The notes below the pieces were generated by a model. The model searched no databases, was not told the DNA's origin, and saw only the letters and a program-made list of their open reading frames with translations. Shown in pieces: positions 47,681 through 57,786 of a DNA stretch of 64,000 nucleotides. Origin of the DNA: Gnetum montanum (Eukaryota; Streptophyta; Gnetopsida; Gnetales; Gnetaceae); the NCBI GenBank assembly GCA_015680685.1, contig MNCI01024076.1, positions 1 to 64,000 on the forward strand, written 5' to 3'. The first letter of the stretch is position 1; every line of letters begins with the position of its first letter. Made by a program: the position numbers and the translations under genes.

Positions 47681-48200
47681 CTCAATCATTAGTAAAATTG
47701 TTACAAAACGAAATTATGTTTAAATGGACTAAAGATTGCCAAAATGCATTTGAAACCTTAAAATATAAGATTTCTTTAGCACCAGTATTACAAGGACCTG
47801 ATGAAAGTAAGGACTTTGAACTTATAATAGATGCCTTGGATTTGGAATTGGAGTCGTAATGGGTCAATATAAAGATAATGTTCCATATGTTATTTATTAT
47901 ATTTCTAATACATTGACCCCTACTCTAGTTAATTATAATACTATTGAAAAAAGAGATGTTGGTAGTTGTATATAGTTTAAATAAATTTCATTATTATTTA
48001 ATTGGATTTCATACTATAGTATTTACTAATCATGATGCTATTAAATATTTACATAATCAATGAACTAAAAGTCCAAGGTTTAATTCGTTGGTGTCTTTTG
48101 ATGTAAGAATTCAATTTGGTAATTTGTGATAAGAATAGATCTAAAAACTTAGCGGTAGATCATTTTCCTAGATTGGAGTATAATAGAGATTTGGAGACAT
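47681..48200 (+). pseudogene. RNase H of element E
   Basis: KDCQNAFETLKYKISLAPVL, then DFELIIDALDLELES (first catalytic Asp region; the family has Ser where this copy has Leu), and weak later blocks. It continues directly from RT with a frameshift near 47860. Confidence 0.7.
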
Positions 48201-48279
48201 CTCATTTTTTTAATGATATATTTGTAGATGAGCAGCTATTTGCTTATTGGGCTTGGGCTGCTATTCCTAAAGTTCAAGA

Positions 48280-49440
48280 TCTTTGGTATGTGGATATCAC
48301 TAATTCTTTAGCCATATGCAAATTACCAAAGTCTTGGACTAAAGAATAGAAATAAGCCTTTGTCATCAAGGCACAATGGTTCATTTGGTAAAATCCATTC
48401 ATGTACAAGATTTGCAAAGATCATATCATCTTATGATTTCTACTTGAATAAGAACAATGAGGTAATTACTTGTAACCATGATGGAGTATCTGGAGGGTAC
48501 ATTGCAGGTAAGAAAAATTCATGCAAAATCCTCCATGCTAGTTTTTATTAGCCTACTTTATTTAAAAATATTTAAGAATATTATTAGAAATGTGATGAAT
48601 GCCAGTGAATGGAAGGTCTCACAAGATGACACGACATGTCATTATTGCCTCTCTTAGTAAAGTGTGAGCCCTTCGATTGTTGGGGCATTGATTTCATGGG
48701 CTCTTTTCCTTCAAGAAATTCTTATAAGTATATTTTAGTTTCCATGGTGAAAGAAACTAGGCATGATGATGTAAAAATGGTAGTTAGGTTCTTGAGAGGA
48801 CTTAATTTCATGCTTTGAGCACTTACAAATCTTAATTAGTAAACCAAAAAAAAAATTTATTAATGATATAATGGAGAAATTATTACATAAAATGTGAATT
48901 ACACATCATATTTATGCAACCTATCACCCTCAATCAAATGGTTTAGTTGAAAGCATGAATAAGGAAATTAAAAACATTTTGTAGAAAGTTGTAGGGAAGA
49001 ACATAACAGTCTGGTCTTATCATGTACCTAATACATTATGGGCTATTCATACGTCATATAAGTCATCTCTTGGCTTTACCCTATATGAACTAGTATTCAG
49101 TAAGCAATGCCTTGTTCCTTCCTCAATACTAAACAAGTCTTTTCAAATGCAACGTCAATTAAAAATGAAATGGACTCATGTCTTTCTACTTATTTATTTG
49201 CTTTAGATAGGCAACATCTGTATAAGAAGCATATGAAGATGTGGCATACTAAGAAGATTATGAGGAAGCTATTATTAGAAGGTGATTAGTTTTATTATTT
49301 AAGATGAGGCTTAATCATTATTTTGGATAACAAGTCCTTATGTGTGAATGGTCAATGGCTTAACCATTATTTTGGATAACAACCATCCTTTGATAGTGAG
49401 ATGATTGCTATAACTAATACTTCTTCTCAGCAAGCTAAAT
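48280..49440 (+). pseudogene. Integrase of element E
   Basis: KCDECQ at about 48590 is the CC half of the zinc finger. CEPFDCWGIDFMGSFPSRNS opens the core. VKETRHDDVKMVVRFLRGLN follows, then HHIYATYHPQSNGLVESMNK with the catalytic Glu block (about 48900-48960). VVGKNITVWSYHVPNTLWAI ends the core. The tail near 49340-49430 reads CVNGQWLNHYFG, matching the VNGQRLKPYF end of Athila integrases. Within the tail a phrase with CATTATTTTGGATAACAA occurs twice (near 49308 and 49366). Confidence 0.8.
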
Positions 49441-50758
49441 TAAATCTAATTATAGATTGATTTTGAACATGTCCTTATGAGATTGTCTAACCTTCATGCT
49501 TCTTATTGTAACAAGTTAATAAATTTGTTGTTATGTACTTTATTTTTCTACAAGAATTGGGTGACAAGTATTATGAGCCATACATTATATTTTTATTAAT
49601 ACTTATCCATGGTAGTGGTCATTATTAAATGAGTTAAATTCATAGAAGTTTAACTTGTTCTATGACATGAATGTTAGGAACTTATGTCTTTGAAACATTT
49701 CGAAATTTTATATTTTTCATGTTATCATACATAGAGAAAAGGTTGGATAATGGGATTTTATCCCATGGACAAAGTTTATTAGCTTTTTAGTTAGAAAAGT
49801 GAGTCAAGTCTCTTAGTTTGTACTAGGCATATTATTAGCTTAATATGTTGTTTCATGAAAAACTTAAGGCTTTGGGTCTTCCTTAATTGGGGACTTGGGA
49901 CAAGAGACATCATGAGATATTAAACATCAATCATGTGGGTACTCATGGAGAATGACTTGCATAGAGATTGAACTTGTCATAGGAGCAAATTCTCAATTTT
50001 TTATGGACCATGTTCTAATGGTAGTATAAAACGCAATTATAACCTATTGTAGGTGTACAAATCTAAGAATGCCTTTTAACAAGCATCTTATCCCATTACA
50101 ATAGTGGAACTATACCAAGAGTAAAGTTTCCATTGTCTATGCATGATGTTTTGATGGGAGTGCAACAATCCTATAATCACTAAAAATATTATTATTAAAG
50201 AAAAAGGGAAGAAAGAATTATTAGATAATAAAGTATTTTGGATGCTAAGCTCTCTCTTGTTCATCACCACATGATAAGGTTATTATGTTGATGCATAAAG
50301 AATCTTCATCACAAACAACTACTTTAGTATGGGAACACTATGTATTTTTGAGAGGTATAGTATCATAAGACATGGATAAGTAGGTAAACAATGATTCATG
50401 AATGTCCAAATGTGACAGTGCCTTGTATTATTATTATTCTTTTAGAAGTAAATTTACTTAATTTATCACCTAATGTCTTGTTGTTTACAAAGAACCAACA
50501 TAGTTATTCATTTGTCACAAAGTTTTTCTTCATTGTTTATTATTTTCTTTTTCTTTTACTTTATTTTCTATATTTTTTTCTCATTATTTATTGTAGAATT
50601 ACCTTGGATTAGGAAGTTTAGAGAGGGTTGACTCATAGTCTTTTGAGATCTAGCTACAAGCCCAATTGCTAGCTATAATGGTCTTAGAGTTCATTCTATT
50701 GAAATTCAGTACCTACAACAGGATGCAATCCACACCCCCCTTACATATCAATGTCTAA
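49441..50758. other. No recognisable gene
   Basis: Downstream sequence of element E with no LTR copy matching 41501-43046. Frames here are AT-rich and unconvincing. Confidence 0.5.
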
Positions 50759-51612
50759 TGAGTAGTGAGGTACCCCTACACCTAGCCATATAAATCACAA
50801 GTGTTCATGCATGATCTGGTTGAATTCTATGGATGGGACTAGTTGTGGCATCTAGATTGTTATGCTTTGATCATAGTTCATTGTCTTCACACTTGGACTA
50901 GTGATAGCTTTGTTACCTATGGTTTAGTCCAAAGTGAGGCATATGATGTTTCCTAATCCTATGCTACTCCTATTGATGATAAAGAGATAAATTAATTAAG
51001 ATATTGAACAATGGAAAGTATAATCTAACTAGCCTACGTGTGATGGGTGTCTACTCTTAATCATTCGTATATGCCTTGGACTTCATGAGACTGATTGCCA
51101 AGCATATGTCACTCAGTGTGCCAAATGATAAACTACTAGATTGCCACGTATCTACACTTAAACACTTGTGATTAAGGCATATGCATTCCACTTAATGACA
51201 GTAATAGTAAATAGCAATAAATGGGAATGTTAACTAAGAAGAATAGAAAATAATTGAAAAAATAAATAAATAATTAAAGCAATAATAAATCTAAGTGAAT
51301 GTAGAAATGATGGAAGTAATCTTGATCTTTATTTCTAGTCATTTAACATGTCCAAGTACGTCACACTCGAATAAAGCTGCCATACGATTACAAACATCAT
51401 ACTACGGGCATGCACTAGAATAACAGGGCTCTAAGAAAGATTATCAAAAACTGAGAACTAAAAACTATTCTTTTTTTTTCTCCCCTAATCATGCATCCAA
51501 GTGCTATATTTATAGGCTAGCATGAAAGAGATAATATTAGATATTCAACATCGCTTCTTGAATTCTGATATTGGATATCTGATATCAGGGCTGATAGATT
51601 CATGACTCATCA
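50759..51612 (-). repeat. 3' LTR of element I (854 bp)
   Basis: The minus strand starts TGATGAGTCATG and ends CTCACTACTCA. TATA box TATAAATATA is the complement of 51505-51514 and AATAAA the complement of 51328-51333. Upstream of the TATA box, 51540-51596 is a cluster of GATATC/TGATATTGG words. A polypurine tract (TGGGGGTA on the minus strand) abuts the LTR start. Confidence 0.8.
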
Positions 51613-51749
51613 TACCCCCACAATTGAATGAAAACTCATCCTAGAGTTAAACAAAATGAGGAACAAATTCTTTATAAGATATGGGGAAGGTATCGAATTA
51701 TTGATTGACTTAAGCAACAAATAGAAACGATTGACTCTTACATGCCATA

Positions 51750-54500
51750 GTGGTGTAGTATAAAAATGGGACACAATATTACAAAATAAAACTTGAGAAG
51801 CTCATGTAGTACCCAAAGGCAATGGCTCCTCCATTGGTTTCTTCCATTTTTCACTAGGCTCATGAAATTTATAGTGATCAAGTAATGCCTACAACTTCTC
51901 CTCTTCCATTCATGGGTCATGTACCATCTAGGCTACTAAACCGATGTGTGCTAGTGCTAGTACATCCCAAGGGCATGGCAACTGTGAAAACATTTGATTG
52001 GCCTTCATGTATTAGGTTGCAAAATACCATCATTCTTCCTCAAAGGCCCTAGATTTTTCTCTTAATTCATAATAACCTATCAATCTCCTAGCTAGGTTTG
52101 AGGCAACATCCCTTTATCTATGGTAGCTACCTTTAATCACCTTCAATTCTGATTTTGTCACATGGAGTTTTCGCAAAGCATCTTTTCTATCCCCAAACTC
52201 TTTCTCACATAATGCATAAGTGGTTCCTACCTATTTCTATAGCTCATTTTGACGTTGACCTACTATTAACATGGCAATTTTGGCATATTTGAGGTTAGCC
52301 AATGCCATGTATTCTTTCAAATCTTTAATTTACAAGTCTTTATTCTTTACTTCCACCTGGAGCAGTGCATAGCTATCTAGAATTCGCTACCACTTAGGAT
52401 TTTGTGCTGATAGGAATCCAATGNGGGTATACAAACTATATCCCTAGGAAGGCTCAGAATTCCTCTTTTGCCAAGCTCCTCAAACCTATAGCATCATGAA
52501 AAAATCTTAATGAAGAATAATAACCAGAGAAGGAAGCAAAGCCAAAAGTAGAAGTACAACATGAGCTTGAATAGTGCCTAGGAACACAAGCTTCACCATC
52601 ACTACCACAAGATTATAGGCCCTTAATGAGCCATTTATCAAAAATCACTGAGGTTTTTAGTTGGGGAAGTAGAGATGAGTCTAATCTCTTTAAAGTAATC
52701 AATAATGCCATAAAACCCACCATTTTAATTGATTCAACAAGGGGAGAGATCTCATTGCAATCAGGAGGAAGATCCTAGTGGTCCAAGAAAATCTCTAGAA
52801 ATGTCACATACTTCCAAGTGATGCTTGAAACTAGAGAAGGTGCCATAGTTGTGGTAATGCAGCATTAGAATGTAGTAGGTGTAGCAGAAGTGATTACAAA
52901 TCACATCAACGAATTGCTTAATGTGCCTATTGTGCCCCTAATAGATCTTAGTAGGACTAGAGATGCATAGATGTTAGCTGAGACTTCAATGACTTCTATA
53001 ATGCATGAGGATGTACTTGATCATTTGCTGCAGATAGAGCAAGTGATGATCACCATGTTTGACATCCCTAGTGATGTTACTATGGCACAGTCAGACCTCA
53101 TAGCTACCAAAGGAAAGCTAGTCATGATTGAAGTTAGGGCAAAGCATACATAAGTGGAAGTGCAAAAGTTACAACAAGAGCTAGTGACCCTAAGAACTGA
53201 ATGATGAGACCCTAACTAGTTTGTTGCACCTGACAAGCTAGAAAATAAGACCGTGCCTAGTTTGTTGCACTTGATAAGATAGAACAATTCAAGAGGGAGC
53301 TATTGGCTAAGCTAACTAAGGAGAGCACAATTGCAAAAAAACNAAACCTCAGTGATTTTTGATAAATGGCTCATTAAGGGCCTATAATCTTGTGGTAGTG
53401 ATGGTGAAGCTTGTGTTCCTAGGCACTATTCAAGCTCATGTTGTACTTCTACTTTTGGCTTTGCTTCCTTCTCTGGTTATTATTCTTCATTAAGATTTTT
53501 TCATGATGCTATAGGTTTGAGGAGCTTGGCAAAAGAGGAATTCTGAGCCTTCCTAGGGATATAGTTTGTATACCCTAGGATTCTTGCACATTTGCATAAC
53601 TTCTTGATTAGGCAAAGGAATGGGAGTGTTGGTTTCCCTACCTTTTTCTTCTCAAATTACCTCTAAATTTTGGTGAAGTAGAAATAGGGAAGATTGGCCA
53701 CATATTTGCCCATTAAAATGGCACTTCCATTGGCTACAAATGTTGAGATCCTATTAAGCCCTTTTGTTGGAAGGAGATGTTATGTACCAATCTTAAAATA
53801 TGCCATCTCCTCTAGAGTTAGTTCATTATATGTTTTGTCTTCTTTACTGTATGCCCATCTTAGCCACAACTTCCTAGTATCGAGATCAGACCTGGTGGAC
53901 AGATGGGCTACTTTAGTCCCTTTGTTAAGCAAATTAAGAGTTGCTAAAATTGCCTTGATTGAGAAAGAGACATTAACTCCACAGATTTTTATAGTGGTGC
54001 CTTTATCTTTGTTGTGCTAAAATTGGTGGGTCTCACCAAGGTACCATTCACCATTATTTAAGAGAATAGGCCACAAGGGTGACACCTAAAGTTGCATCCA
54101 AATCACTTCTAGGGAAAACTTCATAAATGGGCCAAAATTCATCTCCATGATGACTATGGTCAACATGGACTTTTCTTCAATAGCCTTAAGACATTTAGGG
54201 GGTAATGTGAGATGTTGTCCCTGCACAAAAACTAGTGGTTCTGCAGCCTCTCATTGGACTGACTTTCCTATGACAAGAGCCTCTTGATGAATGCTAAATG
54301 ATTGGGCTTCCTACTCCTCATGTTTTACATGTTCACCTTATTATCCTTAACCATCTTGTGGGTGCTTGGCTACTCTTTGCGAAGGCTCTCCTTGTGCACC
54401 TTGTTTTAGGACCATTTGCAATCAAGCAAAGATCAGGTATTACTAAGGTATTGATGGTTATCATTAATAGATGTATACCATACTTTTGACCTTAATTCAT
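51750..54500 (-). pseudogene. Accessory ORF of element I, function unknown
   Basis: The minus strand at 52350-52140 reads LANLKYAKIAMLIVGQRQNE, then CEKEFGDRKDALRKLHVTKS, aligned to LANFQYSNLAMLTINRPRLE of element A. At 53800-53630 it reads AYFKIGT, then NRISTFVANGSAILMGKYVA, aligned to A's AYFKIVAHH and FSACACAILCRKF. The middle part (homologous to A about 16640-17000) reads on the plus strand because the contig 52425-53342 is inverted. Coiled-coil-like in its second half. Confidence 0.6.
52424..53575. other. Probable assembly error: inverted contig with unmerged 232-bp overlap
   Basis: Single N characters at 52424 and 53343 bound a 918-bp block. Its first 232 bp (52425-52656) appear identical, in inverted orientation, to the first 232 bp after the second N (53344-53575). 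Flipping the block would both restore the accessory ORF orientation and turn the inverted repeat into a plain overlap of neighbouring contigs. A third N is at 54780. Confidence 0.85.
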
Positions 54501-54911
54501 TAAGTGCTTAGTTGATATGATTGTAGAGTTAGAAAATTTTCCAAGAAAAATCCCCAAAGAGTGTTTATCTTCATTTACGATCCTTCACAATTAGTTCATT
54601 TTTCCTTATATATGACTTATTATAATGGCTATGGTCCCTTGGGTGGAAAAATTAAGTTTTTTGACATTATCACAATTGATTTTTTAGTATAACACTTATG
54701 GGTTTTAACATTCTTACCCTTCTAATACCCTTTAGGCATTAGCAAATTATCAAAAATTGGGACAAGTTTTCCACACAAGNAATCAAAGTGGTATAGAGCC
54801 AAATATCATAAGTGGAAAGTGGATGCGTAGAGTTCTAAGTTATGAGAGAAAATTTGAACACCTCCCCTAGCTACATATGATGAAAATTAGGTTTGGGCAT
54901 TGTGGGGATCA

Positions 54912-54989
54912 TATGTATAGGTTTTGTGTGACCCGATATTGGGTATTCGACATCATGTCCCACCCAATATCAGGTACTCGATATCAGGG
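54912..54989 (-). promoter_or_regulatory. LTR-like internal promoter of element I
   Basis: The minus strand carries CCCTGATATCGAGTACC, TGATATTGGG and CCCAATATCGGG words (54932-54989), then TATACATA (complement of 54912-54919), then the accessory ORF. The GATATC/ATATTGG words are those of the same element's LTR at 51540-51596 and are absent from element A. Confidence 0.5.
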
Positions 54990-55293
54990 TTTTGGAATAT
55001 GCATTAAATGGGATAACTAAGCATGAAAAATGAAGCTCTATGATTGGTTGGAAGATTTGAAGTTAGGTCCATAATTCTAGGGTAAGTGGAAAATTAGTTT
55101 GAGGCACCGAAAATGTGAGAAGGTGGAGTTGACAATAAAAGCTTTAGAAGAAGTATGTAAAAGGTCATTGAAATCAAAGTGGTGGATGGATCAACTTACG
55201 CAAGAAGGAAAACTACAAAATATAACAATTATGTGCTTGGAAGGTTAAGAATGATGTGGTTGTGTCAAACAAGTACAAGTCACAAAGATTACA

Positions 55294-55320
55294 CAAGTGG
55301 ATCCTTCCCAAAGTAGGCTC
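55294..55320 (-). promoter_or_regulatory. Conserved purine-rich box of element I
   Basis: The minus strand begins GAGCCTACTTTGGGAAGG and continues GATCC, ACTTG. It matches 14562-14588 in element A and 19742-19769 in fragment C, and lies about 300 bp upstream of the dyad cluster, as in A. Confidence 0.55.
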
Positions 55321-55329
55321 TAGCCTATG

Positions 55330-57786
55330 ATGCCCTTGTGTAACCACACCTAAAAATGTCTGTAGGCACTAAAGGGGTCAACTGCAATGCATGCTTATGT
55401 GACAAAACACACATATTAAAACCACCAATTTGAGATAATAACTCTATGTTACACAAAACCACAAGTTAGGATTAAACAGACAATGAGATGAGATGGATTG
55501 TAGAAAGGATTGCATAAATTGGAAAATGTGGTGCTTTACCATGGACACAATGAATTCTTGTGTGTTATTAATGGTTAAATAATCATGAGTCCTTCTCTCC
55601 AGATTCAAACCAAGTCTAAACCTCATTGCAATGACATCGCATCGTTTCATCATGTTGGCAGACAATCATAAGACTATCATAGTTACAAGAAGTAATATCA
55701 CTTGGTGTTTTATCCAAGGGAGGAGCTTTTTGATGGTACATGTGTGTTGTTTTTTTTACTGGAAGGTCTAAGAAACCCCCAACCTTTAAGCATGGGTACA
55801 TATCTTTCCAGTGAGACTCTGGTCTATGTGTTATGCCGATGCCATGAATCTTGATTGCTTGTTTGCCGGTTAGCAATGAAATGAAGTTTCTGGTAAGATT
55901 CAGGAGGAGGAGAAGAGGTAAGATTTTCATGCACAATGCATATACTGAGAAAAAGGCAGGGAACCAATTTAACACAAACGGTTAAATTGAAGAAAAGCAG
56001 GTAACAATGGCAATGAATAGTACAAGGCTAAGACAAGGTGAACATTTCAATGTATATGTACAATTCGAGACAAAATTTTAATGTATGTGTATAAATGGAG
56101 ACAAAATTTCACTATGTACCCATTGCAGATTTAACGCGCTTCTGTAGGCCCTCCCGAATTCAATGTGAACAGTTCATCAAAATTTATCCAGAATCGTGAA
56201 TCTCAAAATTTATCCAGAATCGTGAATCTCCATAGGTTAAAATTGTGCATTTATTCATTCTTAATCTTTTTATTCAAATAGGGAAAAATATGGCCGCCAT
56301 TGCTACAGTTGTTCAAATCATGCATTTATCCTCTCCTTATTTTATGGTTCAATGAAACTTTAAAACCGAACCTGGTCAGTTAAATTTCTGAAGACTTGTT
56401 TTAGTCAAATTGGAACTGAAAAATCTCATAGAAACTAAAATGAGAAACCAAGCATTACTTCCATTTTCTTCTACATTAAAAATGACTGCACTGGCAAGTC
56501 CTCATGATAATTATTAAAACCTTGAAGCGTTTTCATTTCCTCAATAAAATTTGGGTTAAAGCGATCTTTCATGCAACATTGACAGTGAGTTGCCCTGAAA
56601 ATCTTTTCGGAATTGAAGCTGCCATCACTTGTGCTTCGATTTCTGCAAGTGGTGGATGAGGTAGTGACGATTCATTGAGTCTTGGTAGTGATAGTAGCAG
56701 CCGCATGGAAATTCTTCATGAGTGGAAGCTCAGTTTTCGGTGAAATCCAATTTCATTTACACAGGAGCTTGACACGGTGGTTCGTTGTAACTTTACTTCC
56801 CGAGTCTTTCGCTATTTAAAAAATTCATATACTAATTGGCTTTAAAAAGAGTTCTGACAGTCCGAATTCTTATACACAGCTTTTCTGGTGGTTTTGTCCA
56901 CCTACGTTTTTGCGTTGAGGTCGCCGTTTTCTAAACCTTCATTGAAATCGCATAAAATATAATTTCAGTTATTATCTTTAATATTCTAACGTTACTTAGA
57001 AGTCAATACTTATATATGTAATGTCTGTTAAATATCCTTGTGAAGCTTTTGGCAAAAATTTCCAAAACATTAATTGCAGCATTGTTGTATATTATGATTG
57101 TAATTATTTTTATTTGTGAAATTTTGAATTGGTTCACAATTGGTTGGTAAGGCAGAGGGATTCAAACTTCTTAGAATTAAGCTATCATATTTTAAGTAAT
57201 GGTACAAATATTTAATAAGATATACATTTCTTTGGAATGTATCTATCTGTATTCACTTTTCTTTATGAAATTGAAAATGAAATGTATTTAGCAATAAAAA
57301 TAATTTTTAACCTTTTTTCCTATATATAAGATAATATAAATTAATATTTTTTTATAATAGTCAAGCTAGTGATAGGTGGTTCAAGTAGTTAGCTTATTGT
57401 CTTGTTATGCAAGAGGTTACTAGATTGAGTCATACTTGGGACATTGTTATATTTCTCTATAATTCCTCTAGGATATCATATTAGCTATATGTCTTGAGGT
57501 GTGGCCATAGTCATTCCTTTAAAGTATCTTTTTAATTCTTATAACTTTGTCTTTGTGAAGAATATTTGTTTAGTGCTTATTGGTTTTCTAATCTATAAAA
57601 GTATCACAATCTAAAGCTAAAGATTCAAGTTAATGTTAAGGATAAAAATAATTAAGAACAATAAAAAAACTAAAAAAAAGACAAGCTTCTATAAATAGTT
57701 TTAATTGTATTACAAAAAGCATTAATTAGTTTGAAAAGGTAGCTCATAAATCAAATCTACTCTTATCTGACAATAACAATGTTAAC
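55330..57786. other. Intergenic region downstream of the CDCA7-like gene
   Basis: No supported gene. A 119-codon minus-strand frame (55975-55616) contains FISLLTGKQAIKIHGIGITH and is unrecognised; it lacks homologues I can name. A perfect 26-bp tandem duplication sits at 56178-56229. The CpG content and lack of element sequence suggest ordinary host DNA from about 55.9 kb on. The gene's 3' UTR should lie within about 57500-57786. Confidence 0.5.

Larger units (their letters stand above)
43050..49440 (+). mobile_element. Athila-like Ty3/gypsy element E, internal region
   Basis: Primer site, gag, protease, RT, RNase H and integrase in standard Ty3 order, with Athila-type wording throughout. 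No 3' LTR was found downstream, so the element is either truncated or its LTR is too diverged for me to see. Stops are frequent, but several frames stay open for 60-90 codons. Confidence 0.8.
50759..55320 (-). mobile_element. Element I: 3' half of an A-like retrotransposon, minus strand
   Basis: Right to left: purine-rich box (55294-55320), internal promoter (54912-54989), accessory ORF (about 54500-51750, with a mis-oriented contig inside), polypurine tract (51613-51622), 3' LTR (51612-50759). The order and spacing match element A 14562-19143. No pol was seen to the right of 55320. Confidence 0.75.

Noticed and set aside
52425-53575. Large palindrome as a real foldback or hairpin gene
   Set aside because: Arm ends coincide exactly with N characters and the reading direction of the flanking ORF flips, so an assembly error explains it better.
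55616-55975. 119-codon minus-strand frame as a host gene
   Set aside because: No recognisable domain, no splice partners seen, and only one exon-sized frame; left as intergenic.
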